From Arcobacter lacus (GTDB taxonomy: Bacteria; Campylobacterota; Campylobacteria; Campylobacterales; Arcobacteraceae), in contig NZ_MUXF01000010.1 of assembly GCF_003063295.1 (NCBI RefSeq), positions 186,001 through 250,000 of the forward strand: a stretch of 64,000 nucleotides of DNA. Reading direction: 5' to 3'. Within the stretch, counting starts at the first letter, position 1, and every line of letters begins with the position of its first letter. The notes under the pieces were generated by a model that saw only the letters and a program-made list of their open reading frames with translations, was not told where the DNA came from and did not search any database. Position numbers and translations under genes: made by a program. This document shows, piece after piece, positions 35,643-44,577 of the stretch.

Positions 35643-36786
35643 AACTAGAACACTTTTAGGATTTAGTCTTTTATACTCTTTTTTAGTTCTTGTTATTCTT
35701 TGTGTTATGTTTTTTTTATATTATCAGTTTCAAAAAGATTTAATGTTACAAGAAAAAAGACAAATCTTACAAACTTATTCAAATAGTTTAATTTCAAATT
35801 TAAAAGAACTTCACATAAATATTGATAAAGACAATATTTATCCAAGAGATGAAAAATACAAATCTGCTATTTATGATAGTGATAAAAAAAAGATTTTTTC
35901 AACTTTACAATCACAAACAGTTAAATTAGATGATGTAATATATTTAAAAAATGACAAAATCCATTTTATAAAAGAACCTGAGTCTTACTATTTAGGTTCA
36001 AAATATGTTATTGTTGAAATTCCTGATGACCATATATGGTTTGAAAATATTAAATATAAGATGATTGTAGGTTTTTTATTAGCATTTTTATTTATGATAT
36101 TTGTAGGATATTTTATTTCGAAACTATTTTTAAAACCAATGCGTGATGCTTTACATCTACTTGATAGATTTATAAAAGATACAACTCATGAATTAAATAC
36201 TCCTGTAACTGCAATAATTACAAATATAGAAACAATAGATAAAAGTTTGTTAGATGATAAAACTTTACGAAAAATAAATAGAATAGAAATAGGAGCAAAA
36301 ACTATTTCAAATATATATGAAGATTTGACTTTTGTTACTTTAAATAATCAGATAATCTCAAATAATGAAAATATAAATCTGTCAAATATAGTAAGACAAA
36401 GAGTTGATTTCTTCTTAAGTATTGCAAATATGAAGAAGATTAGATTTGAAACAAATATAAAAGATAATGTATTTATTTTTTGTGATGTTAAAAAAATATC
36501 AAAATTAATAGATAATTTACTTTCAAATGCGATTAAATACAATAAAAATTCTGGATTTATTAAAGTTATACTTACAAAAAATAGTATGATAATTGAAGAT
36601 AGTGGAAAAGGAATGAGTAGTGAAAATCTTGAAAACCTTTTTGATAGATATCAAAGATTTGATAAAAGTGTAGGTGGTTTTGGAATAGGTTTAAATATTG
36701 TATCTTTAATAGCAAAAGAGTATGATTTTAAAATAGATGTAACTTCACAGTTAGGAGTTGGTACAAAGGTAAAAATAAGATGGTAA
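35590..36786 (+). CDS. Sensor histidine kinase
   Basis: A kinase of up to 398 residues with two membrane helices (about 24-46 and 155-177) and a roughly 108-residue periplasmic sensor domain between them. The H-box is IKDTTHELNTPVTAI, the N-box NLLSNAIKYNKN and the G boxes DSGKGMSSENL and FGIGLNIVSLIA. The longest reading starts at GTG 35590, only two bases after AGGA. TTG 35599, ten bases after that AGGA, is the more natural start. The gene overlaps the regulator by up to 53 bases and the cytochrome gene by seven, so the four genes are tightly coupled. Confidence 0.9.
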   Translation: MKKLLALRNLDIDLTKSETRTLLGFSLLYSFLVLVILCVMFFLYYQFQKDLMLQEKRQILQTYSNSLISNLKELHINIDKDNIYPRDEKYKSAIYDSDKKKIFSTLQSQTVKLDDVIYLKNDKIHFIKEPESYYLGSKYVIVEIPDDHIWFENIKYKMIVGFLLAFLFMIFVGYFISKLFLKPMRDALHLLDRFIKDTTHELNTPVTAIITNIETIDKSLLDDKTLRKINRIEIGAKTISNIYEDLTFVTLNNQIISNNENINLSNIVRQRVDFFLSIANMKKIRFETNIKDNVFIFCDVKKISKLIDNLLSNAIKYNKNSGFIKVILTKNSMIIEDSGKGMSSENLENLFDRYQRFDKSVGGFGIGLNIVSLIAKEYDFKIDVTSQLGVGTKVKIRW

Positions 36787-37121
36787 GAGTTCTTTTAATT
36801 TTTAGTTTATTTATTATATTTTCATTTGCAAAGGATGAAAAAGATATTTATGAAACAAATTGTGTGAAATGCCATAATAGATTGCCTGTATCAATTGATA
36901 AATACTTTTATAGGTATTTATTAGATTATAGTAGTGAAAAAGCTGTAAAAAAAGCAATGTTTGATTTTTTGAAAAATCCAACTGCTGAAACTACAATAAT
37001 GCCAGAATCATTTATTAAAAGATTTGGTGTAAAAAAGAAAACAAAACTCTCTGATGAAGATTTAAACAAGGCTTTGGATAGCTATTGGGAAGAGTATAAA
37101 GTCTCTGGAAAATTAAAATAA
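36780..37121 (+). CDS. Small periplasmic c-type cytochrome-like protein
   Basis: A 113-residue protein with signal peptide (residues 1-17) and one haem attachment motif CVKCH (about residues 28-32) shortly after it. A distal methionine may be supplied by TIMPESF (near residue 74), which is typical of class I monohaem cytochromes. The rest is helical and ends in a basic tail. Its start overlaps the kinase stop by seven bases. A redox role tied to the signalling operon is likely: it may be the sensed component or a target. Which one is not visible. Confidence 0.82.
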   Translation: MVRVLLIFSLFIIFSFAKDEKDIYETNCVKCHNRLPVSIDKYFYRYLLDYSSEKAVKKAMFDFLKNPTAETTIMPESFIKRFGVKKKTKLSDEDLNKALDSYWEEYKVSGKLK

Positions 37122-37189
37122 TTTTCACAATAAATACACAATTTGCATCTATTATTTTGAAGTTTTAATATAAAAGAAAGGATATAAGA

Positions 37190-37642
37190 ATGAAAAAGAT
37201 TCTAGCAATGTTTTTAGTTTCTGGTTCTTTGGTTTTTGCAGACAATAATTCTATTGGTTTAGATACTGTTGTTGGAGCAACTCTTGGTGTTGCTATTGGA
37301 AATCAAATTGGAAGTGGAAATGGTAAAGATGTTGCAAAAGTAGCTGGTGGATTGTTAGGTGCAGTTATTGCAAATAATTCAAGAAATACAGCTCCCACAA
37401 CATATTACAATAATAATTACCCAAATAGTGGATATAGTACAGGAACAACTTATGTAAATAATAACTATTATTCTGATCCTTATTATACTCAACCAAATTC
37501 TCAAGTGACGATTATTTATAATGACCCATATCCTCCAAGATATGTTGTTCCTATAGGATATTATAGACCTTATTATCCACCTCACAGATATGGTCCTCCT
37601 CCAAAAAAAGGGGTTCATGGTGGATTTTATTATGGAAGATAG
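37190..37642 (+). CDS. Glycine-zipper envelope protein
   Basis: A 150-residue secreted protein. The signal peptide is MKKILAMFLVSGSLVFA. Residues 22-62 form a glycine-zipper hydrophobic region (VVGATLGVAIGNQIGSGNGKDVAKVAGG), similar to the 2TM glycine-zipper of YMGG/Rick_17kDa-type proteins. The remaining 85 residues are Asn/Tyr/Pro-rich and of low complexity, ending HGGFYYGR. AAAGGATATAAG precedes the ATG. It is monocistronic and followed by a strong hairpin terminator. An outer-membrane or surface location is likely; the function is unknown. Confidence 0.82.
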   Translation: MKKILAMFLVSGSLVFADNNSIGLDTVVGATLGVAIGNQIGSGNGKDVAKVAGGLLGAVIANNSRNTAPTTYYNNNYPNSGYSTGTTYVNNNYYSDPYYTQPNSQVTIIYNDPYPPRYVVPIGYYRPYYPPHRYGPPPKKGVHGGFYYGR

Positions 37643-37670
37643 GTTTGAGTTTTAACTCAAACCTTTTTTT
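37641..37670 (+). terminator. Terminator after the glycine-zipper gene
   Basis: GGTTTGAGTT and AACTCAAACC pair around a two-to-four-base loop (37642-37663) and are followed by seven T. The gene's TAG is the first part of the structure. Confidence 0.85.
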
Positions 37671-38484
37671 ATTTAAGAAGTTTTGAAACCATATCTTGAT
37701 TCAAATTTGCTTGAGATAGCCCTATTGAACCTGCAAGTGAAAAGATATTTTGTTTAGAAAAACTTGTTGAATCTTTTGAATAATCAGCAAAAAGATTTGT
37801 TGTGTTTATTGTTGTTTCTCTTTTTGAGAGTAAATCTTTTCTTGTATCTTCAAGTTTTTCTTGAGTTTTCTTAAAGTCTGTTATATTATCATCTACTTTT
37901 TTAATAGCATCATTTACATTTGTTAAAAAACTTTGAGCATCTTCAACACCAAAATTTGTTGGGTCTTGATTTACTAAAGTTGTAAGATTTAATCCTTGCG
38001 TATTTGACTGTAAAGATGGAATCTCTACAACTTGACCTTTACCTAAACCAACTTGATATTGAGTTGCTACTGATGCTGAACTATCCGTAGAACTATTCTG
38101 AAGTAAATTACTATTGTTAAAAGTTGTGTTTTTTGCAACATTATTTAAATCTTCTAACTTTGTTTGAATATCTTTTAAAAGATTTTGTCTATCTTCTTCA
38201 TTTGTTGTTTCACTAGCTTTTTGTAGTTTATCTTTTATATTATCTAAAAGTTCTGATTGTTTTTCCATAGCATTTGTTGCAGTTTGATTTGCTGCCATTG
38301 CCTGATTCGTGTTTTTAATCTCATTTTCATAAGTATTAACAGCTCTAGTAGATAATTGAGGATTTACATTTATACTATAAGCAGAATTTTCTTCTTGTGT
38401 TCCATAAGAAGAAGGATTTGCTAAAGTACGAGAAGCATTTATGTATAAATCTTGATTTAACGAGAGAGAATCATTTACCTTCAT
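37669..38484 (-). CDS. Flagellin-like protein
   Basis: A 271-residue flagellin-family protein. I placed the start at ATG 38484 because AAAGGAG lies six bases upstream; TTG 38502 would add six residues that include that site. The middle (about 55-135) matches the flagellin D0/D1 coiled region: AMAANQTATNAMEKQSELLDN and a NNVAKNTTFNNSNLLQ block. The C-terminal helix ends SQANLNQDMVSKLLK, like the D0 terminus. The N-terminus lacks the usual INTNVxSLxAQ segment and begins MKVNDSLSLNQ, so polymerisation into a normal filament is uncertain. No other flagellar gene is nearby. Confidence 0.75.
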   Translation of the reverse strand: MKVNDSLSLNQDLYINASRTLANPSSYGTQEENSAYSINVNPQLSTRAVNTYENEIKNTNQAMAANQTATNAMEKQSELLDNIKDKLQKASETTNEEDRQNLLKDIQTKLEDLNNVAKNTTFNNSNLLQNSSTDSSASVATQYQVGLGKGQVVEIPSLQSNTQGLNLTTLVNQDPTNFGVEDAQSFLTNVNDAIKKVDDNITDFKKTQEKLEDTRKDLLSKRETTINTTNLFADYSKDSTSFSKQNIFSLAGSIGLSQANLNQDMVSKLLK

Positions 38485-38544
38485 AATAAACTCCTTTTTC
38501 AATATATTTAATCCATTTTAGCTTAAATATTATAAAATATCATC

Positions 38545-39060
38545 ATGATAATTTTAGATTTTGAAACAAATAGTTCAAATATTGGTGACGTAATAGAAAT
38601 TGCTGCTGTTAAAATAGATAAAGAATTTAATATTTTAGATAAATTTCATAGATATTATCTTTCAAGGTTTCCTCTAAATTTTTATTCTTATGCTGTTCAT
38701 AGATTAACTCCTGAATTAATTCTTGATTATAGAAAAGATAAAAATTATAGTTCTTATTTCAGTGAAGATGAAGATTTTGAAGAGTTTTGTTTTGGAAGTA
38801 AGACTTTAGTTGCTCATAATATAAAGTTTGAATTAAGACATATAAACAATCGAGTTAAATTTGAAAATCATATTTGTACAATGAATGAAAATAAAAAAAT
38901 TGTAAATGTTTTTGGAAAAAATGGAAGAGTAAAAAATCCAAAGCTTGATGAAACTTGTTTATATTATGGAATAGAATTTGATGGCGAAAAATATCATAGT
39001 GCAACTTATGATGTAACAAAGACTTATGAAATTTTAAAAAGAATGAATTTAAATCTATAA
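38545..39060 (+). CDS. DEDDh 3'-5' exonuclease domain protein
   Basis: A 171-residue single-domain exonuclease resembling the DnaQ/PolC proofreading fold. Exo I is ILDFETNSSNIGDVIEIAAV (acidic residues at 4 and 6), Exo II is LVAHNIKFELRHI, and Exo III is HSATYDVTKTYEIL with the His and Asp. In exo II the usual Asp after AHNxxF is replaced by Glu (NIKFELRH). It may act in repair or RNA turnover rather than as the replicative subunit. A weak ribosome site is present. It is separate from the YbgA-photolyase operon by 65 bases. Confidence 0.82.
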   Translation: MIILDFETNSSNIGDVIEIAAVKIDKEFNILDKFHRYYLSRFPLNFYSYAVHRLTPELILDYRKDKNYSSYFSEDEDFEEFCFGSKTLVAHNIKFELRHINNRVKFENHICTMNENKKIVNVFGKNGRVKNPKLDETCLYYGIEFDGEKYHSATYDVTKTYEILKRMNLNL

Positions 39061-39125
39061 AGTGAAAAAATTTACCTACAAATAGACCTTTTTTTGTTAT
39101 AAAATAAAATAAAAAAGGATTTCTT

Positions 39126-40082
39126 ATGAAATTAGGAGTTTCTGCATGTTTACTAGGAACAAAATGTCGATATGATGGTGTAGGAGCAACTGATAAATTT
39201 ATAGTTGATGTTTTGCAAAAATATTTTGAAACGTCATCTTATTGTCCTGAAACTATAATTTGGGGAAGTCCTCGAGAGGCTATTAGACAAACTTTGGATG
39301 AAAATGGACAACTTAAAATTGTAACTTCAACAAAAAATCCAAAAGATGTGACAACTGAACTTGAAAATATTTCAACTGAATGTGTAAATATAATTGAAAA
39401 TGATGATTTGTGTGGTTTTATTTTAAAATCTGCGTCTCCTACTTGTGGAATGGAGAGGGTAAAAGTTTATAAACCTTTTAATGCTCCTAGCGTGAAAAAT
39501 GGTGTTGGAGTTTTTGCAAAAAAAATAAAAGAAAAATATCCATATTTACCAGTTGAAGAAGAGGGAAGATTGATTGATCCTTGGCTTAGGGAAAATTTTT
39601 TGATGCAAATTTTTGCATATCAACATCTATTTGAGTTTTTAAAATCAAAACCAACTTTGAATGATTTAGTGATTTTCCACACTTCTTATAAATATTTAAT
39701 CTATTCAAAATCTCAAAAAGCATATACAACTTTAGGAAGAATTGTTGCAAATAAAGATAAAAAACAATTAAATGAGATTTTAGAAAAGTACAAAGAAGAG
39801 TTTTTAAAAGCAATTAGTTTAAAAGGAAGTCTGAATAAAACTTACAACGTACTTCTTCATATTTTTGGATATTTTAAAAAACTTATTACTAAAGAGGAAA
39901 AAGAAGAAATTTTACAAGCTTTGAGTGAGTATAAAGAGAAGATTATTCCTTTGATTGCAGTTATGAAACTTATAAATTTGTATGTAAAAAGATTTGATGT
40001 AGCGTACTTAAAAATTCAAAAATTTTTAAATCCATATCCAAGTGAATTAGCTTTACGAAGTGACATTAAGGCTTATAAATAA
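39126..40082 (+). CDS. DUF523-DUF1722 protein (YbgA-like)
   Basis: A 318-residue fusion. The N-terminal DUF523 domain begins LGVSACLLGTKCRYDG and includes FILKSASPTCGMERVKVY, with cysteines at about residues 8, 14, 39, 79, 92 and 105 that could bind a metal or cluster. The C-terminal DUF1722 domain (about 180-310) contains FHTSYKYLIYSKSQKAYTTLGRIVA. The family is often found next to photolyase, as here: the stop and the phr start share one base. Its biochemical role is not settled; the linkage suggests DNA repair or photolyase support. Confidence 0.9.
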   Translation: MKLGVSACLLGTKCRYDGVGATDKFIVDVLQKYFETSSYCPETIIWGSPREAIRQTLDENGQLKIVTSTKNPKDVTTELENISTECVNIIENDDLCGFILKSASPTCGMERVKVYKPFNAPSVKNGVGVFAKKIKEKYPYLPVEEEGRLIDPWLRENFLMQIFAYQHLFEFLKSKPTLNDLVIFHTSYKYLIYSKSQKAYTTLGRIVANKDKKQLNEILEKYKEEFLKAISLKGSLNKTYNVLLHIFGYFKKLITKEEKEEILQALSEYKEKIIPLIAVMKLINLYVKRFDVAYLKIQKFLNPYPSELALRSDIKAYK

Positions 40083-41434
40083 TGAAACAAATTTTATGGT
40101 TTAGAAGAGATTTAAGAATAACTGATAGTGCAATATTAGCTAATGCTAAAGATGAAGTGTTGCCTATATTTATATTCGATAAAAATATCTTAGATAAACT
40201 TTCTAAAGATGATAAAAGAGTTACATTTATTTATAAAAGCGTTTTAAAATTAAAAGAAGATTTAAAAAGTATTGGACTTGATTTAGCAATATTTTATGGA
40301 ATTCCCAAAGAAGTTTTTGAAAATCTAAAAATCAAGGGCTTTGATTCTGTTTTATGTTCAGTTGATTTTGATAATTATGCAAAAAAAAGAGATAAAGAGA
40401 TATCTAAAATTATTCCAATACAAACTTTTACAGATTCATTTATAATTCATCCAAAAGATGTTTTAAAAAAAGATGAAACTCCATACAAAGTTTTTACTCC
40501 TTTTTATAAATCACTTAGTTTTATTTGGGAAAGTGAGAGTTTAGTTTTATTTGAAAGAAATAAAAATCTAAAGAAACTAGAGTTTGATTATGAATTTGTT
40601 CCAACGTTAAAAGAGTTGGGTTTTATTGAGCAGAAATTACCAGAGTTTTTAGAAAAAAGTGTAGATGAACTTATAGATGAATTTTCTTTAAAAATTTCAA
40701 ATTATCAAGAAGATAGAGATTTTTTTTATAAAAATGCAACTTCTTCTTTAGCTGTTCATTTAAGATTTGGACTAATAAGTCCTCGAGAACTTTTTAATAA
40801 AATAAAAAAAGTAAGAGCAATTCAAAGTCAAAAAGATTTTTATATACGAGAGCTTTTTTGGAGAGAGTTTTATAACTATATTTTGTATCATTTTCCAAAA
40901 AGCGAGTTTGAAAATCTAAATGAAATAAAAGTAAATTGGTCTTTAAATGAAGATAATTATCAAAAATGGTGCGAGGGAAATACAGGTGTTCCACTAATTG
41001 ATGCAGCCATGAGATATTTCAATCAATCTCATACTATGCACAATCGTTTAAGAATGATTGTTTCTTCATATCTAACAAAAAATTTGTTAATAGATTGGAA
41101 AAGAGGTGAAGAATATTTTGCTTCAAAACTACTTGATTATGAAGCAAGTTCAAATATCGGTTCTTGGCAATGGGCAGCTAGTACTGGAGCTGATTCAGTT
41201 CCTTATTTTAGGATTTTTAATCCATATTTACAAAGTGCAAAATTTGATAAAGATGCAATTTTTATAAAATCAGTAATCTTAGAACTAAAAGAGGTAAATC
41301 CTAAACTAATCCATACTGAAAATGGTGTTCAATCAAATTTATTTTTAAATTATCCAGCTCAAATAGTAAGTATTGAATTTTCAAGAAATAGGGCAATTGA
41401 AGAGTTTAAAAGAGCAAACAATGAAAAAAGTTGA
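40082..41434 (+). CDS. phr: Deoxyribodipyrimidine photolyase (class I)
   Basis: A 450-residue light-dependent repair enzyme that splits cyclobutane pyrimidine dimers using FADH-. The N-terminal antenna domain starts ILWFRRDLRITDSAIL. The FAD/DNA-binding domain shows ELFWREFYNYILYHFP, then VPLIDAAMRYFNQSHTMHNRLRMIVSSYLTKNLLIDW and the WQWAASTGADSVPYFRIFNP block, all of class I type. AATAATG joins it to the YbgA-like gene. Its last 14 bases overlap the oxidoreductase gene. Confidence 0.96.
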   Translation: MKQILWFRRDLRITDSAILANAKDEVLPIFIFDKNILDKLSKDDKRVTFIYKSVLKLKEDLKSIGLDLAIFYGIPKEVFENLKIKGFDSVLCSVDFDNYAKKRDKEISKIIPIQTFTDSFIIHPKDVLKKDETPYKVFTPFYKSLSFIWESESLVLFERNKNLKKLEFDYEFVPTLKELGFIEQKLPEFLEKSVDELIDEFSLKISNYQEDRDFFYKNATSSLAVHLRFGLISPRELFNKIKKVRAIQSQKDFYIRELFWREFYNYILYHFPKSEFENLNEIKVNWSLNEDNYQKWCEGNTGVPLIDAAMRYFNQSHTMHNRLRMIVSSYLTKNLLIDWKRGEEYFASKLLDYEASSNIGSWQWAASTGADSVPYFRIFNPYLQSAKFDKDAIFIKSVILELKEVNPKLIHTENGVQSNLFLNYPAQIVSIEFSRNRAIEEFKRANNEKS

Positions 41435-42842
41435 AATTGCAGTTATTGGTAGTGGAATTGGTGGGGCAATGATTGCTTCACTAAATCAAAAAAAAGATTT
41501 AATACTTTTTGAAAAAGATAAAAACTTAGGTGGTTGTGCTTCTACATTTAAACGATTTGGAGAGTTTTTTAACACAGGAGCAACAACTTTTGTAGGATAT
41601 GAAGAGAATCATGTAATAAAAAAAATATTTGATGAAGTTGGATTAAAACCTGATTTAATTGAAAGTAACGTGGCAATTAGAACAATTCAAAATAAAAAAA
41701 TAGTTGATAGAGTTGAAAATTTTGAAGAGTTTTTATCAAATTTAAATAGTGTTTATTATCATGAAAACAATAGAATTTTTTGGAAAACTATAAAAGAGAT
41801 AGATGAAAAATTTTGGAGATTAAAAAATATATATTATTCAAAATATAGTTTTAAAGCATACGTTAAAACAGCACTTTTTATAGTTGAACTTTTCAAAGAG
41901 TTCGGATTTTTATTGTTCAAAACTGCCAATGGATATATAAATGAAGTTTTACCAAATATTTCAAAAGAGTATAAAGCTTTTATAGATTCACAACTTTTGA
42001 TAACTTTGCAAACAACTTCTAAAGATTTGTCACTTCTTGCTTTGAGTTTAGGATTATCTTATCCTTTTCACAAAGTTTATTACTCAAATGGTGGAATGGG
42101 AAAAATAGTTGAAGATTTATTAAAAGAGGTAACTGTACAAAAAAAAGAAGAGATAATTTCTATAGAAAGATTTGAAGATAAATATAAAATAATTTCAACA
42201 AAAGATGAATATTTAGCTTCAAAAGTTATATTAAATTCTACAATATTTGAGAGTTCAAAACTTTTTTTAGATGAAGATATAAAAAGATATTATGAAAAGT
42301 TTTCATTTAATGACCAAAGTGCTTTTGTTGTTTATTTAAAACTAAACTCAAAAGAGAACTTTTTACATCACTATCAAATAATTTTAAAAGAGAATATTCC
42401 AAATTGTATATCAAACTCTTTTTTTGTTTCATTTTCCCATAAAAATGATGAAAAACTCTCAAAAGATGGTTATTCTATAACTATTTCAACTCATATAAAA
42501 GCTTTATTTTGGCAAAATCTTTCAGAAATTGAATATGAAGAAAAAAAAGAATTTACAAAAAATTATATTATAAATCAATTTCTAAATAATTTTGAAAATA
42601 TAAAATTTGAAGATATAAAAATTTCTTTTTGTGCAACATCTAAAACGTTTAATAGATATATAAATAGACTTAATTGTGGTGGAAAAGCAATTACAATCAA
42701 GAATTTGACTGAACTTCCAAGTTGTAATACTCCTTTTAAAGGTTTATATAATATTGGAGATACAGTTTTTGCAGGACAAGGTTGGCCAGGAATAGCAATA
42801 GGTGTTAATGTTTTAAACAAGGAATTAAATGCAAATAGTTGA
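41421..42842 (+). CDS. FAD-dependent oxidoreductase, phytoene-desaturase/CrtI-like
   Basis: A 473-residue flavoprotein. The start ATG 41421 immediately precedes the dinucleotide-binding site VEIAVIGSGIGGAMIA and LFEKDKNLGGCASTF; upstream in-frame TTG 41373 would add 16 residues inside phr. The middle has YPFHKVYYSNGGMGKIVEDLL and the end GLYNIGDTVFAGQGWPGIAIG, the C-terminal FAD motif of the CrtI/CrtD/RetSat group. No carotenoid synthase is in the window, so the substrate is unknown. It overlaps both neighbours by 14 bases, indicating one tightly coupled operon with photolyase and a two-component pair. Confidence 0.83.
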   Translation: MKKVEIAVIGSGIGGAMIASLNQKKDLILFEKDKNLGGCASTFKRFGEFFNTGATTFVGYEENHVIKKIFDEVGLKPDLIESNVAIRTIQNKKIVDRVENFEEFLSNLNSVYYHENNRIFWKTIKEIDEKFWRLKNIYYSKYSFKAYVKTALFIVELFKEFGFLLFKTANGYINEVLPNISKEYKAFIDSQLLITLQTTSKDLSLLALSLGLSYPFHKVYYSNGGMGKIVEDLLKEVTVQKKEEIISIERFEDKYKIISTKDEYLASKVILNSTIFESSKLFLDEDIKRYYEKFSFNDQSAFVVYLKLNSKENFLHHYQIILKENIPNCISNSFFVSFSHKNDEKLSKDGYSITISTHIKALFWQNLSEIEYEEKKEFTKNYIINQFLNNFENIKFEDIKISFCATSKTFNRYINRLNCGGKAITIKNLTELPSCNTPFKGLYNIGDTVFAGQGWPGIAIGVNVLNKELNANS

Positions 42843-43818
42843 ATTAAAAATATCACCAAAAGATTGGCTTTATATAATCATAATTGGAGCATTTTTTGGA
42901 TTTTTTATATCACTGTTTTTTTATTTTTTAAATAAAGATTTACAAAATTTGAATACAATTTTTTTTAGTACAATTAGTGCTTTTTTTATCTCTTTATTTG
43001 CATTTTTTTTAATTACTATTTCTAATAAATTTATTCTTCCAAAAATGAATAAAAAGTTTTGGTATTTGATAAGTTTTATTTTCTCTTTTTTGGCAGGGTT
43101 TTTAGGTTTTTCTTTTAGTTTTTTTATTTTTTCTAATAGTGAATATAAAATTATTGAATTAATAACCTCTTTTTGGTTAAATATTTCTATAACTATTGGA
43201 TTTTTGACTTTTTTGGTTGGATTGATTTTGCATCAGTTTATTTCTATGAAATATAAAAATGAAGAGATAAAAACAGAGATTTTAGAAACAAAACTTAGAG
43301 CCTTAGAAAATGAATTAAATCCTCATTTTTTATTTAATGCTTTAAATTCTGTTTCAGAGTTAATTTATCAAAATCAGCAAAAAGCAGAAAATGCTATTAT
43401 TGAAATATCAAAATTTTTAAGAAATGCTATAAATAAAGAGAGTTTAATAACTCTAGAAACAGAACTTTCTATGGTGAAAACTTATGTAAATATTGAAAAT
43501 ATAAGATTTGATGAACAAATTGTTTTATATATAAGTGATTTTGAAAAAATAAAAAGTATAAAAGTTCCAAAGTTTTCTGTACAACTTTTAGTTGAAAATG
43601 CTATTAAACATGGATTTTTAGGTAAAAAATTAGAAATTTATATAAAATTTGAAAATAATAATATTATTGTTTTAAACAATGGTAAATTAACTGAAAATTT
43701 AAAATTTGGAACAGGATTGTCAAATTTAGAAAGAAGATTAGTTTTACAAAAAATTGGTAAACTTAAATTTCAAATTGAAGAAAATATGATGAAATTTATA
43801 ATTATATTAAAGGATTGA
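42829..43818 (+). CDS. LytS-like sensor histidine kinase
   Basis: A 329-residue kinase with four hydrophobic helices in residues 12-140, no sizeable periplasmic loop, and a short coiled coil at about 145-165. The His_kinase domain contains the phospho-acceptor in NPHFLFNALNSVSELI, then RNAINKESLITLETEL, and the ATPase has QLLVENAIKHGFLG and GTGLSNLERRL. This is the LytS/YehU class, which pairs with LytTR regulators. No photosensory domain is seen in spite of the linkage to photolyase. Start ATG 42829 lies in the end of the oxidoreductase gene. Confidence 0.92.
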   Translation: MQIVELKISPKDWLYIIIIGAFFGFFISLFFYFLNKDLQNLNTIFFSTISAFFISLFAFFLITISNKFILPKMNKKFWYLISFIFSFLAGFLGFSFSFFIFSNSEYKIIELITSFWLNISITIGFLTFLVGLILHQFISMKYKNEEIKTEILETKLRALENELNPHFLFNALNSVSELIYQNQQKAENAIIEISKFLRNAINKESLITLETELSMVKTYVNIENIRFDEQIVLYISDFEKIKSIKVPKFSVQLLVENAIKHGFLGKKLEIYIKFENNNIIVLNNGKLTENLKFGTGLSNLERRLVLQKIGKLKFQIEENMMKFIIILKD

Positions 43819-43820
43819 AT

Positions 43821-44531
43821 TTGAAAGTTATGATTGTTGATGATGAAAAACTAGCACTTAGTAGACTAAAAAGGCTTTTAAATGAAAACAATGTTGATGA
43901 TATTGTAGAATTTAATAATCCAATAGATGCTTTAAAAGAGATAACAAAAACAAAATTTGATGTTGTATTTTTAGATATTTCTATGCCAAATATAAGTGGT
44001 TTTGAACTTGCTGATTCGATTATAAATATTGAGCCAAAAACATTTATAGTTTTTCAAACAGCTTTTGAGGAGTTTGCTTTAAAGGCTTTCCAAAGTGGAG
44101 GAATGGGTTATTTAGTAAAACCAATTGAATCAAAAGATATAAAAAATATTTTAGAAAAAATCAGATTATTTAAAAGTTCAAATTTAGATGAATCAAAAAA
44201 GATATTAGGAAAAAGAGGTGATAAACTATATTTGATTGATATAAATGATATTTATTATATAAAAGCTGATTTAGACGAAGTAATTATTAAAATAAAAGAA
44301 GCAGATGCTTATGTAAGAAGAAAAATAGGTGATTTAGAAGAGTTATTGAAAAATAAAAACTTTTTTAGAATACATCGTTCTTATATAATAAATGTTGATA
44401 AGATTAAATCTATGAGAAGTATAGAACAATCAAAACTTGAAATATCTTTTGATGGAATTAGTGAAATAATTACAAGTTCAAAAGAGGGAGCTAAAGAGTT
44501 TAGAGAATATTTAGAAAGAAGAAGTTTGTAA
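43821..44531 (+). CDS. LytTR-family response regulator
   Basis: A 236-residue regulator read from TTG 43821, which has AAAGGA seven bases upstream; TTG 43815 is an alternative only two bases from that site. The receiver has MIVDDEKLALSRL, phospho-acceptor in VVFLDISMP (near residue 55) and Lys in LVKPIE. The LytTR DNA-binding domain (about 138-235) includes YIKADLDEVIIKI, RRKIGDLEELL and FRIHRSYIINVDKI. It partners the preceding kinase. LytTR proteins bind paired short direct repeats; I did not find a convincing copy at this operon's start. Confidence 0.93.
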   Translation: MKVMIVDDEKLALSRLKRLLNENNVDDIVEFNNPIDALKEITKTKFDVVFLDISMPNISGFELADSIINIEPKTFIVFQTAFEEFALKAFQSGGMGYLVKPIESKDIKNILEKIRLFKSSNLDESKKILGKRGDKLYLIDINDIYYIKADLDEVIIKIKEADAYVRRKIGDLEELLKNKNFFRIHRSYIINVDKIKSMRSIEQSKLEISFDGISEIITSSKEGAKEFREYLERRSL

Positions 44532-44544
44532 ATTAATAAAAAAG

Positions 44545-44577
44545 ATAGAAGATTTAGTTATTTTCTAAAACTTCTAT
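44545..44577. terminator. Bidirectional terminator between LytTR and helicase genes
   Basis: ATAGAAG (44545-44551) pairs with CTTCTAT (44571-44577), and the inner TTTAG pairs with CTAAA. T-rich sequence follows on both strands, and the helicase stop lies inside the loop. Confidence 0.65.
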
